Assembly (NCBI GenBank): GCA_902565385.1
Contig: CACFEW010000003.1
Span: 1-64,000, forward strand
Length of the DNA: 64,000 nucleotides
Source of the DNA: an uncultured Pelagibacteraceae bacterium
GTDB taxonomy: Bacteria; Pseudomonadota; Alphaproteobacteria; Pelagibacterales; Pelagibacteraceae
Direction: 5' to 3'
Made by a program: the position numbers and the translations under genes. Within the stretch, counting starts at the first letter, position 1. Every line of letters starts with the position of its first letter. This document shows positions 1 through 10,300 of the stretch, piece after piece. The notes beneath the pieces were generated by a model. It saw nothing but the letters and a program-made list of their open reading frames with translations. It ran no database searches and was not told where the DNA came from.

Positions 1-50
1 TTTGGATTTACTCTAACAAATTTCAGAATCCGTGCCAAGAAATTTTTTCA

Positions 51-1097
51 TTGGAGCATGAGTGCAGCATTGTGATAGCATTTATCATGAAAAAAAAAAT
101 TCCAAATATTTTGTCTAACCAAAGACATGTAGTTTCAAACTTTCTTGATAGAAATGAAGGTCTAATCATAGGAGATACTGAAGATGTTTTGGATATTAAA
201 AATCAATATTTAATTGAGACCTATAAGCTTTTAAATATTCATAAGCAGATTGAAAAACTTAATTTAGCATATGGAACTGTGTCTGCAGATACTGGTGATG
301 GGTATGATGATTTCCACTACTATCCTTTTATAGAAATTAAAAAAAAGGGCTCTGGATTAAATGATATATTAAAGAAAAATAATCATCTTCCATGTGGTTT
401 TTTTTGTATTCATGATTGGGCCACTATCAATAGACGATCTTTTGATTTTTATAGCTATTATCACCATTATACTAATAAAAAATATTTTGTTAAATCCATT
501 GAAGTAAAGAGTGGAAGTATTAGCATTTTTCCTCTTTCTAACAATCTAAAAAGTAATCCATTCCGTAGTATTAGTCATTATGATCCTCACCATTTAAATT
601 TACTTTCATTAGGAAAAAATAAAAAAAAAGTTATAGATAGGATTAAAAAATTTGCAGAAAATTCATCAATTAAATTTAAAATTAAAGGATTATATAAATT
701 TAAAGATGGAGACCACAAAAAATATAACATTGCTAATAACGCTTATTTTAAATACCCAGCAGCATACTATTCTTTCATGGATTTTGTTCAAGATTTGAAA
801 AAATTAGGAGCAAAAGTAGAATTTTTTGATCCATATTATAAATCTTTCGATGACTGTGATAAAGATGAATTAAAATCATTTCAAAAAGAATTAAATTCAT
901 TAAAAAAACAAAAAAATAAAAAGAAAGGATCAGGTGACTTGATTAAATGCCAAGTGGAAAATGGTATTTATAACGTTTATCATACTGAAATTAGAGGTGA
1001 AGATGAGGAATATAACGGTCAAAGCTACCCACAGTATTCAACAGCTGTATTGGTATTAACAAACAAATTTAAATTAATGGAAACAAAGATTGTTTAA
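51..1097 (+). CDS. hypothetical protein (start more likely 87)
   Basis: Long ORF, first of four closely spaced + strand ORFs; no recognisable family. Confidence 0.7.
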   Translation: MEHECSIVIAFIMKKKIPNILSNQRHVVSNFLDRNEGLIIGDTEDVLDIKNQYLIETYKLLNIHKQIEKLNLAYGTVSADTGDGYDDFHYYPFIEIKKKGSGLNDILKKNNHLPCGFFCIHDWATINRRSFDFYSYYHHYTNKKYFVKSIEVKSGSISIFPLSNNLKSNPFRSISHYDPHHLNLLSLGKNKKKVIDRIKKFAENSSIKFKIKGLYKFKDGDHKKYNIANNAYFKYPAAYYSFMDFVQDLKKLGAKVEFFDPYYKSFDDCDKDELKSFQKELNSLKKQKNKKKGSGDLIKCQVENGIYNVYHTEIRGEDEEYNGQSYPQYSTAVLVLTNKFKLMETKIV

Positions 1098-1135
1098 TTT
1101 CATCAGGTGTATTGGTAATAAATAAAGAAATTTAA

Positions 1136-2071
1136 ATGAAATCTCACAACAAAAAACTTCAATGGCATACAAACGTTCATATTTATGGACTGTCTTTAGC
1201 AATTGGCGATGCTCATTTCTTAATAGATAAAATAAAAGCTGGAGATGCTTATACAGAATATTTTTATAATATTGATGGTGAAAGGGAAGGTGAGCCCGAG
1301 GGTTTTGTAAATGAAGTTGATAATATAATAGGAAAGACAGTTAGTTGTTTCACACTTAATAATGGGGGATTAGGCTGGTATCCAGTGTTCGACTCTTACG
1401 CTAAAGGTAAAGAGTATTTAGAAATTGATGGATATTATATTGATCATGGTGGAGCAACTACTACTCCATATTTTCAAAGACCTGAGTGTTTTTTTGAAAA
1501 GGAACACATTAAAGTTATTAACAACTTGATTGAAAAATCATTAGAAAACAAACCATTATTTACTTTAAGTTTTCCATCGAAAAAAATCTTATTTATGGAA
1601 ACAAAAGACCAGGTTCAATTTTATACTGAAAAAGAAATCAAGGTAGATTACTCAAAACCTACAAACAAGGTATTTGATCAATTGCTTGATATTTATAATA
1701 ATGAAAATTTAGGTTTCATTAATGCAGATATTCCAACCAGTGAATATTGTTATGATTTTCATATCGACAATTTAAGTTCAGATAAATTTGAAGTTTATAA
1801 AGTCGAAAGTTTGGTAAAGGAAGTTGATTGGTATGCAGCTTATTATGCAAAATACCATACTAATTCAAAAGATATTTATAAAAGAAAAAAAACTTCCGAA
1901 GAGCAACGTAAATGGATTGAAGAATGGAGATCACAACAACCTTTGGCTAAGGAGATGAAAGAAATTTTAGAACTTTCTAATTATGATCCTGATGCACCTG
2001 AAATTGAAAGTTTCAAAACGAATGTAGATCTATATGGTTTTCTACATGGGTATTATTTAAAAGCAGTGTAA
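1136..2071 (+). CDS. hypothetical protein
   Basis: 311-aa ORF, 38 bp after the previous ORF; no recognised motif. Confidence 0.75.
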   Translation: MKSHNKKLQWHTNVHIYGLSLAIGDAHFLIDKIKAGDAYTEYFYNIDGEREGEPEGFVNEVDNIIGKTVSCFTLNNGGLGWYPVFDSYAKGKEYLEIDGYYIDHGGATTTPYFQRPECFFEKEHIKVINNLIEKSLENKPLFTLSFPSKKILFMETKDQVQFYTEKEIKVDYSKPTNKVFDQLLDIYNNENLGFINADIPTSEYCYDFHIDNLSSDKFEVYKVESLVKEVDWYAAYYAKYHTNSKDIYKRKKTSEEQRKWIEEWRSQQPLAKEMKEILELSNYDPDAPEIESFKTNVDLYGFLHGYYLKAV

Positions 2072-2079
2072 ACTTAAGT

Positions 2080-3447
2080 ATGAAGAAAATTGATTACATT
2101 TATAAAAACTTTGATGTCATCGCTTTTTCAAAAAACTTAAAGAAAATAAAAAAGAGTGAATGCTCTGAATTAAGTGACTTCTTAACAAGCATTGTTCTTA
2201 TGAGCACTAGAGATATTTCACAAATTAAAAAAGAAATTAATTATCACCAGTTTACCAAATCAAAACTAGATAGTGAAATAACTGAAAGGTGGGGCAACTA
2301 CTACACCTTATTTTCAAAGAATTGTGTGAACTTTTTAAAGAAGTTTGGAAATAATTATTCTGAAAAAGATATTGTGAAATACTTTTTTGAGCAAAAAAAT
2401 TTACTTAATATGGATTTTTCAAATAGTTATGAAGAGTGGAAAAATCTATTTGGTATTCATGTAAATACAGGAGAGTTTTTTAGAAAATTCAAAAAACACT
2501 TTAAAATTATCTATTATGGGCATCTAAGTTATATGGCTGAGGACAGGCATAGAGATAGTCCTTATGAGGATATCTTTTGTCTTCATGTTCCGCAAAATAA
2601 AAAGTTTTATCTATTTTTTTATGGTTATGAGGAAGATGGAAATGATAGTTCAGGAGTTGCTAAAATTTATAACAAAAAACCAACTAAAGATCAGATAGAG
2701 AAAGACATAAAAACATCAAATATTTTTAGATATGCAGATCTTGCAGAGAAATATAACTGGAGGAAAATTATTCAAAGTTCTGGCATTATAAAATTTGATA
2801 AAGAGTATAATCGTATTTACTCTGACGGGTTTAAGTTTGAACACAAGGAAGAACCTTGTTTTTCAAATGAAAGTGATTATTTCAACTTTCATAATTCAAA
2901 AGGTGAATTGGCTATCGCAAGAAGCATGGCAATTTTAAATCCTGAAAAATACTTTAAGAAACACTTTAAAGACTGGAAGCAAGTAGCTGATACGTTAGGA
3001 GCTAGCAAAGGTGGATATCATGCCACCAAGAGAAAAGCTAAAATAGAAACTAACAAATTCTTTAAATTTGTGATGAGTGAAAAACTTAATTACAGAAATA
3101 ATATTAAATTTATTGAGGAAATTATTTACTCCTATGACGATCTTGAAGGGTTTCTAAAGTATGTGCCTTTAAAGATACAAGAAAGTAAAGAGCTAAAAGA
3201 AGAGATAAGAATTCTCAGAATGTTTAGAAGCAATAACAAGAAGTTTATAATTGAAGTGTTTAATAAGAATGAAGATAAACTAGAAAACTTAGCTAAAAAT
3301 TATATGCCAACCACTATTTTTGATGATCCAAAACTAATGTTTGAGTTGATAAAACTAGATCCAAATTTTAGTGCTGATATTGGAGAGAAGCTTAAAAAGA
3401 ATAAATTGTTTATGTCAAAGGTCAATAAGCACTTAGATAATTTATAA
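2080..3447 (+). CDS. hypothetical protein sharing a GEFFxKxKxHFKII domain with the MORN protein at 5156-6385; C-terminus weakly resembles DUF4116-type repeats
   Basis: 455-aa ORF; 'NTGEFFRKFKKHFKIIYYGHLSYMAEDRHRDSPYEDIFCLHVPQNKKFYLF' aligns by eye with 'FSGEFFLKLKPHFKIISCYDCIMYEETLWNDAFVLYCSKDKKYRL'. Confidence 0.75.
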   Translation: MKKIDYIYKNFDVIAFSKNLKKIKKSECSELSDFLTSIVLMSTRDISQIKKEINYHQFTKSKLDSEITERWGNYYTLFSKNCVNFLKKFGNNYSEKDIVKYFFEQKNLLNMDFSNSYEEWKNLFGIHVNTGEFFRKFKKHFKIIYYGHLSYMAEDRHRDSPYEDIFCLHVPQNKKFYLFFYGYEEDGNDSSGVAKIYNKKPTKDQIEKDIKTSNIFRYADLAEKYNWRKIIQSSGIIKFDKEYNRIYSDGFKFEHKEEPCFSNESDYFNFHNSKGELAIARSMAILNPEKYFKKHFKDWKQVADTLGASKGGYHATKRKAKIETNKFFKFVMSEKLNYRNNIKFIEEIIYSYDDLEGFLKYVPLKIQESKELKEEIRILRMFRSNNKKFIIEVFNKNEDKLENLAKNYMPTTIFDDPKLMFELIKLDPNFSADIGEKLKKNKLFMSKVNKHLDNL

Positions 3448-3452
3448 TAATA

Positions 3453-4046
3453 ATGAAAAATAAAATATTAAATATTTCTACAAGATTCAGAAATGATGTT
3501 AATAGAGCAAAGATAAAGAAAGCTGACATTGTAAAAATTAAAGATCAGTATCCCACTCCTATTCATGGTGATTATTTCTATTCAGAGACCTCAGCACTAA
3601 AATTAGATAGAATGATTATTACAGGAAAATATCTCGCAGTAGCAGAAAAGAATATTTTTAAAGAAAAGCATAAAATTCTTAAGTCTCTAGACAAAATAGA
3701 TCTAGAAAACTTTCAAATTACTTTATGGAGTATGAATATTTCATCTTTAAAAAAAATGAGAAAATATTGCAAAATTCCGGGTAGTCAAAAAAATTTTGGA
3801 ATTTTAGGCATTTCTTACGAAAAGGTAAAATCCAAAGAACGTATTGCAGATGATTTTCATATCGACTTTGATGTTATGCTTGAACCCTCAGAATTTAAAA
3901 AAATTACTTATAAGTTGTTAAATAAAAAAAAGAATTTTGAGTATAATTTCTTATTTAAAGTTAAATCTAATGTAGATTATCCTCCAGAAAATATGGTTTA
4001 TGGTAATGCGATCTTGGATTTCAAGATAGCTAAACATCAATCTTAG
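3453..4046 (+). CDS. hypothetical protein
   Basis: 197-aa ORF 5 bp after the previous ORF; no recognised motif. Confidence 0.7.
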   Translation: MKNKILNISTRFRNDVNRAKIKKADIVKIKDQYPTPIHGDYFYSETSALKLDRMIITGKYLAVAEKNIFKEKHKILKSLDKIDLENFQITLWSMNISSLKKMRKYCKIPGSQKNFGILGISYEKVKSKERIADDFHIDFDVMLEPSEFKKITYKLLNKKKNFEYNFLFKVKSNVDYPPENMVYGNAILDFKIAKHQS

Positions 4047-4203
4047 TAACTTGTGCAGGGGCCATGGGGGTACTGGGTATAGGATATATGTCCTTATGCT
4101 CAGAATATTTGATTAACTGTTAACCACTTATATTCTATTAAATGTCACTTTATTTATTTGAAATCTTGGTTAACAGAGCAATGAATTAATACAAAAATTT
4201 ATT

Positions 4204-4905
4204 TTACCTTAAGTTACCAAATAGAATACTTAAATCCTGTGTATCTAAAAATTTAAGTATTTTTTTATGTGTATTGGAGACAAATGAATCTGGTCCACGC
4301 ATTTGATCAGAATTATAATCTATATCGTGTTTAAAATTTCCTTTTTCATCAAGCAAAACTCCATTCTCTATATTTAATAAATAATTAAAAGCTTCATCAA
4401 TACTATCTTTGTCTTTTTTAGGAACTTTATACCTAAGTTGGCTATATAATTTTCTGGGATCTTTAATAAATCCTCCCTCATATTCCATTTCAATATGCTC
4501 CCATTCTAAATCTCTAGGTCTTTGAATATGAGTTATGAAATTATAACCTTCACCTTTAGAAGTGACTAACACTTTAAATCTTCTGTCATAAAAGCTTTCA
4601 ATAGTAGGTAATCCAATATGAATACTCAGAGGATCGTATTCATCTTTATTTAGCATCGCTAATTTAATTTTAGTAATCTTACTTTTTGTACTTACACCTT
4701 TTGTTTTATTGCAGACAATAACAGAGTAATAAGCTTTACCTTTGTTATTAATAAGTGGTGTGTTCTCATCTTTCAATATTAGAAAACTAAGTATTTCTCT
4801 TTCTCCTCTTGGATATTTAAATACTTTAGAATTTGTAAATATTGCCAGATATTCCCCAGGGGGGCAATTAGTGTGAGCTGTAAACCTATATATTTCTTGT
4901 TTCAT
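4204..4905 (-). CDS. hypothetical protein
   Basis: 233-aa ORF, convergent with the 51-4046 block. Confidence 0.7.
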   Translation of the reverse strand: MKQEIYRFTAHTNCPPGEYLAIFTNSKVFKYPRGEREILSFLILKDENTPLINNKGKAYYSVIVCNKTKGVSTKSKITKIKLAMLNKDEYDPLSIHIGLPTIESFYDRRFKVLVTSKGEGYNFITHIQRPRDLEWEHIEMEYEGGFIKDPRKLYSQLRYKVPKKDKDSIDEAFNYLLNIENGVLLDEKGNFKHDIDYNSDQMRGPDSFVSNTHKKILKFLDTQDLSILFGNLR

Positions 4906-5000
4906 TTAACATTCTATTAGTCTTTGAAAATTATTAATCAATAGAACATAAGTTGTACGACATTGGTTATTAGCAAGTTTTATTAGTATTTTTGATTAAA

Positions 5001-5017
5001 TGAGTCAGTATGACTCA
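5001..5017. promoter_or_regulatory. palindrome TGAGTCA-GTA-TGACTCA upstream of the 4905 start
   Basis: Perfect 7-bp arms. Confidence 0.4.
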
Positions 5018-5155
5018 AGTTAGTTAGTTAGTCTTATAATGAGGTAATATGTTAATATGGCAATATGGTAGTTCTGTTAACTACAAGTAATCAAAATATT
5101 TTAATCTAAACTTTGTAGGATAAGCTTTTTATTCTTCTTAAATGCTTTGTATAAA

Positions 5156-6385
5156 TTATTTTATTAATTTACCCTGTTTAAAAGTTCCTTCTATTACTTT
5201 TCCCATGGCATCAATAAACTTACCTCTTCCATGGAACACATCATTTTTAAAACCACCCTCATATGTCGTACCATTTGGATTAATATAATATCCTGTGCCA
5301 TCTTTTTTATCTTCTTTAAATTCTCCTGAATATTTTTCACCACTGGGCTGTGTTAATGTTCCTTTTCCATTCATCTTACCGTTCTTCCAATCACCTTTGT
5401 ATCTCAAACCATCTACCCAAATATATTCTCCAACCCCATCAAACAAATCGTATTTAAATTCACCTTTATAAATATCTCCACTTTTATATTTGATTGTTCC
5501 ATATCCATGTTTTTTTCCTAATTGATATTTTCCCGAATAAACTTCTGTGACCTCATTTGTAACTTTCTCAACATGATCTAAGACTAAAGCTTCCTTATGA
5601 TATGATTGATAATAACTTGCAGGTAAAATTAAGCTTTTTACAGGTTTGTAATATGGAGGATTTTTAGCTTTGAAAAAATCATCATCAATATGTTTGTTTT
5701 TAAACATAAAGTCATATTCTTTTTCAACATATCTGTCTAAAATTTTCATATAATATTCGTGTTTATTAGAAATTTTTTTGTAATTTTTTTCAGTAATAGT
5801 ATCTAGAATAAAAACTGTATCATGCATATTTGATTTTTTTTCAGTATTAATTAATCTATATTTTTTATCTTTAGAGCAATAGAGAACAAATGCATCATTC
5901 CACAAAGTTTCTTCATACATTATGCAGTCGTAACAACTTATGATTTTAAAATGGGGTTTAAGTTTTAGAAAAAATTCTCCACTAAAAATTAATGGAGCTA
6001 AATAATTTTTAAAATGCTCCTCTTCATCATTAATTTCATTATACCCTTTTACACATTTAGTTATTTTTTCTGCTAAGTCGTAGACTAGCTCTGGTTTCCA
6101 ATTATTTAAAATACTTAAAAGTTTATTGATATTTAAGTTTTTAAAAAAATGAGTAATTTTTCTTTTGTTTTTAGTTTTTTTATTTTCAACTACTTCTATA
6201 TCTTTGTTAACTTTCACTTTCTTCATAAGGTATTTACAAATCTGACATTTTTGTTTACCAGTTAAAATCTTTGGAATTTTGAGTAATTTAAAATTATTAT
6301 CACAATGTTTAGTTTCACATCTTACATGTGCATAAATTGTTTTATTGTTTAAATTTTTTTTCATTTTTTTTGAATCATAATTCAC
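5156..6385 (-). CDS. MORN-repeat protein with N-terminal Cys motif (possible zinc ribbon)
   Basis: N-term 'CETKHCDN...CQICKY'; C-term about five MORN-like units (YKGEFKYDLFDGVGEYIWVDGLRYKGDWKNGKMNGKGTLTQPSGEKYSGEFKEDKKDGTGYYINPNGTTYEGGF). Confidence 0.85.
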   Translation of the reverse strand: MNYDSKKMKKNLNNKTIYAHVRCETKHCDNNFKLLKIPKILTGKQKCQICKYLMKKVKVNKDIEVVENKKTKNKRKITHFFKNLNINKLLSILNNWKPELVYDLAEKITKCVKGYNEINDEEEHFKNYLAPLIFSGEFFLKLKPHFKIISCYDCIMYEETLWNDAFVLYCSKDKKYRLINTEKKSNMHDTVFILDTITEKNYKKISNKHEYYMKILDRYVEKEYDFMFKNKHIDDDFFKAKNPPYYKPVKSLILPASYYQSYHKEALVLDHVEKVTNEVTEVYSGKYQLGKKHGYGTIKYKSGDIYKGEFKYDLFDGVGEYIWVDGLRYKGDWKNGKMNGKGTLTQPSGEKYSGEFKEDKKDGTGYYINPNGTTYEGGFKNDVFHGRGKFIDAMGKVIEGTFKQGKLIK

Positions 6386-6812
6386 TTAACCACCTAGGCC
6401 AAGATCTTGAATTGATATTTCTTTTAAGTTTAAATTCTTTAATAATTATTCTCATTATTTCTGATTTTTTGTAACCTTCTGAATATAGTTCTTTTGCTCT
6501 TTTAATTTTATCGTTCTTTAGCCTCTGGACTTGAGGATCATATTGAACTAGGTTCGATTTATCTCCACCAACATTTCCAATTAATCTTTTATTTCCTTTC
6601 ATTCCTTTTGCTCTTTTTTTCTCAAGTATTCCAGTAAGCTTCTTTCTATCCCTTAATGCTTGCTCAGCCTTAAGTTTATTAGGAAAAATTTGAAGCCCTC
6701 TAAATTCTTTAGGTATATTGCTGTTAGGTGTTTGTGGTGTTGAGAATAATATTTTGTATTGACCATTTAAATTATTTTTATCTACTGGTCTAATTTTATT
6801 ATGGTTACTCAT
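6375..6812 (-). CDS. hypothetical protein, possible C-terminal HTH
   Basis: Overlaps the downstream MORN ORF by 11 bp; 'IKRAKELYSEGYKKSEIMRIIIKEF' is HTH-like. Confidence 0.65.
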   Translation of the reverse strand: MSNHNKIRPVDKNNLNGQYKILFSTPQTPNSNIPKEFRGLQIFPNKLKAEQALRDRKKLTGILEKKRAKGMKGNKRLIGNVGGDKSNLVQYDPQVQRLKNDKIKRAKELYSEGYKKSEIMRIIIKEFKLKRNINSRSWPRWLSEL

Positions 6813-6815
6813 TTA

Positions 6816-7310
6816 TTATTCTGCCCAAAATTTTTTAAATGCATCAATTTTTTCTTGGTTTATATTGTGAAAGACCCAAACCATAGTATTGTATTGATTT
6901 AAAACTCTATCATACGAAATCTTTGATTTTTCAAGGCATTTAATAAATTGAAGTCCTTTTTTTCTTCGGCCCTCAGGTTTATGAATTCCAGCACCACCAG
7001 TATTTTTATCATAGCTAGATATTGGTGTCGTGCCTCTTTTAAGAAGCAAACTTATATAGTGTTTAGATCCAAGCCCAGTCATCTTTCCGAACTCATCTGT
7101 GCTTATTTGGCCTTTACCTAAAATATATTCTCTTGGTTCTCTCTTGTAATTTCCTGAGCCAATAAATTGTTTTTCTTTTATTTTTAACAGCTCTGTTTTT
7201 GTTGAGGCTTTGAAAATTTTACCAGTAGAGGTTTGTTTCCAACACCATAAATTTTCACTTGAATTAAAATAAAAACTATTTTTATCGTAGATCCTTAACT
7301 TTTTAATCAT
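6816..7310 (-). CDS. hypothetical protein
   Basis: 164-aa ORF whose start overlaps the stop of the nuclease-helicase gene by 1 bp. Confidence 0.7.
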   Translation of the reverse strand: MIKKLRIYDKNSFYFNSSENLWCWKQTSTGKIFKASTKTELLKIKEKQFIGSGNYKREPREYILGKGQISTDEFGKMTGLGSKHYISLLLKRGTTPISSYDKNTGGAGIHKPEGRRKKGLQFIKCLEKSKISYDRVLNQYNTMVWVFHNINQEKIDAFKKFWAE

Positions 7311-10300
7311 TACACTTTAATCTCAAATAATAATAGTTTACAAAAATTATTCATTAATCTCATCTCATGAATTGTGTTAGCTGAAGCCAATAAAAGGTTA
7401 GGATTAAATAAAATTATAGCAACATTCTGAGCTCTTGAAATTGCAACATTTAATCTATTTCTATTGAAGAAAAAATCTTTATGACGAGGCAAGTTTTCAG
7501 CATCAGAACTTGTCATAGAAATAAAAACAATTTTGGCTTCTTGACCTTGAAATAAATCTATTGTTCCAACTCTAGTATCCTCTGAATATTTTTTTAATAA
7601 TTTTTGCTTAATGTTGTTTGTTTGAACGTTAAAAGGTGCCACCACCATAATATTGTTTATATCCAATTTGTTTTTGCCTTTTTCATCCTCAAAATTTTTT
7701 CCTATAATTTTAGAATAATAATTATGAATTATATCAGCTTCTTCATCAGATCTTTGAGAGTTTCCAAAATGATCAGTTGGAACAAAGAAAATACCCTCAT
7801 CTTTAATATTATTTAATCCAAGTTTAACAGATCTAGATTGAGTTACTTCATGTGGAATTAATCTAGAGTCATAAAAACTTTCTGAAATATATTTGCAAAT
7901 TTCTTTATTTAATCTTCGTGTTTCTCTTAAAAATATTCCTTGTTCAGGAGGAATAGTATCTCGATCTTCTAAAATATAATCTAAAGAACTAAGTTTAGCA
8001 TAACCATCATGAGTTCCTCTAATTGGTTGTGATAATTGCATTTGATCTCCAATTAATACTAAATTCTTAGAAGATGTTGCCATAGCTATAGTATTTGCTA
8101 ATGAAACTTGACCCGCTTCATCAATAAATAAATAATCTAATTTTTGATTCATTCTGATATTTGAAAAAAACCATGCCGTGCCACCAAATAATAAAAAATC
8201 TTTAGTGTCTATTGGTTTATCTTTAATTATATCAATAATAAATTCACCATTAAAAAGATTTGTGCTGCTACTTTTTTTCATTCCCTTAAATTTAAATTTT
8301 TCAGCTTTAGCTTGTCTCTCTATTTCTGATAATAAATTTTTTATAGCTTCATGGGAGTTACTAGATACGCCAACTTTTTTATCGTCCTTCATAAGTTCTA
8401 TAATTATTTTAGCACTATTATAAGTTTTGCCAGTTCCTGGAGGCCCTTGAATACTTAGACAACTATTCTTCATTTGTTTAACAACCTTTATAGACTCGTC
8501 TGTAATATTTTTATTTTCATCAATTAGTTTTTCTCCTGATTTAATTTTACTTAGATCTGGGTTACCCCTATTTAGAAGATCAAGAACACATTTGTAGCTT
8601 GCACCTTTTAAATTAATATAATTTTCAACAAACCTATTAAGTGCTTGTTCAAGAACCGCTATTTGAGCTGGTCCTCTTCTGCTTAAGGAAAGAACACTAG
8701 GCATTTCTCCTAAGGTCTGATATTTTTTTTCAGTCAATTTAATTTTTACGATATTTTTATTTGGAGAGTCTTCAGTAATTTCGATTATAGAACCAAGGGA
8801 TAGATTTTGATGTGCATTGTATACTGTAGAGTCTTTTTTTAATTTATAATCTTGGTCGTTAAACTGATAAGTAAAAACATATCCTTTCTCAACTTTTTCT
8901 GGTTTGTCAGACTGTAAAAAACAATTTCCGATACACTCAGGATCTTCTTCTAGCTCATCATGAGTTTTATCCATTCGATCAAATGTTTCCCACCACTCAG
9001 GTTTTATTTCTCTTCGATGAAAACCAACAAGATTTTTTATAGTTTCTGTTAATGGATTTTTTGCTATTTCTTTTTTCTCTAGAGATTTTTTAAGTTCAAC
9101 TTCAATTTTCTCCCAATCTTTTTTTTCTGTAGATTTCTTTTCTGTTTCCTCATTTATTGAAAACCAATCAATGCTTTCGGGTTTATTTTGGACTAAAAAT
9201 TCTCTTAGATGAAATGTCGATTCACAGTCATCTTTGTTATATTCGATAATATCTTCTTTTGTTTTTTTATCTTTTGAGGACAACCAAAAATCATACAGTT
9301 TGACACTATCCTCAGCTTTTTTAACATCAGCTGTTCTTTTAAATCCATACAATACTTCTTCAATAGATTTTAATGACATATCTTTTTCTGTTGTTCTAAC
9401 GGATTGGTTTACAATTAAAAAAAGATCAACAAATTTTTCCCCTCGTAAAAGGGAGTCAACAAAATTGCTTCCCTCTGGAAAATCAGAGGAGAATAGGGAA
9501 GCAAGTTGTCTTAAAGATCGTTTTTCATAAGAATTATAATGATAGAGATGAGCTTTTGGGTATTGTTTAAAGTGGCTTTTAAAAAAATTGATTAACTCAA
9601 TAAAGTTCTCTTGTTCATACTTTTTTTTAAAATCTTTAGCCCAGAAATATTTGAACTCCATACCTTTTGGACCTTTAAAATAAACTCCATGCAGATACTC
9701 AAATCCTCTTCCATCTTCTTGCGGGTATCCTTCAATATCAAAAAATAAATCTCCATCATCTGGTTTTGGTAATTTGTAAAATCCCTTACCTTTGTCAGGG
9801 TCTAAAATTATATATTTACTTTTACCAGTTTCTCTTTTCTCCTCCTGAAGCTGGGCTTGACATATTCTGTCTATAAGAGCTTGTTTGTTAATTTTAACTT
9901 TAATTTTTTCAGGATTAGCAGATGCTAGTTTTTTAACCGTATTGATACCAATTTTTTTTAGTTTTTCAATTTGCGATCTATTTATCTTAGCTACTTGATT
10001 TATATAATTATCTTCAGTCCAAATCTTTTCACATTCATCTGTATAATCACAAAAATTACAATGAGAACATTTTTCAGGATAAACTTTTTCTTCGACAATA
10101 TTTTTTAAAAATTTATCAAAATTTTTTTTTGTATAATGATAAAAGTCTATAAATTCTTTTATCTTATATTGGTGAGTTATATCAGCACCGTCTATTAAAT
10201 ACATTCTTTCAGGTAATATTCCTTGAATTGAGCTTAAGATATAGGAGTAAGCGGTAATTTGATAAATGTGTCTTGGTTTAGGTTTTCTAGTTATTTTCGT

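Noticed and set aside
7604-9530. + strand ORFs 7604-7816, 8178-8423 and 9234-9530
   Set aside because: Antisense to the nuclease-helicase gene, compositionally odd; shadow ORFs.
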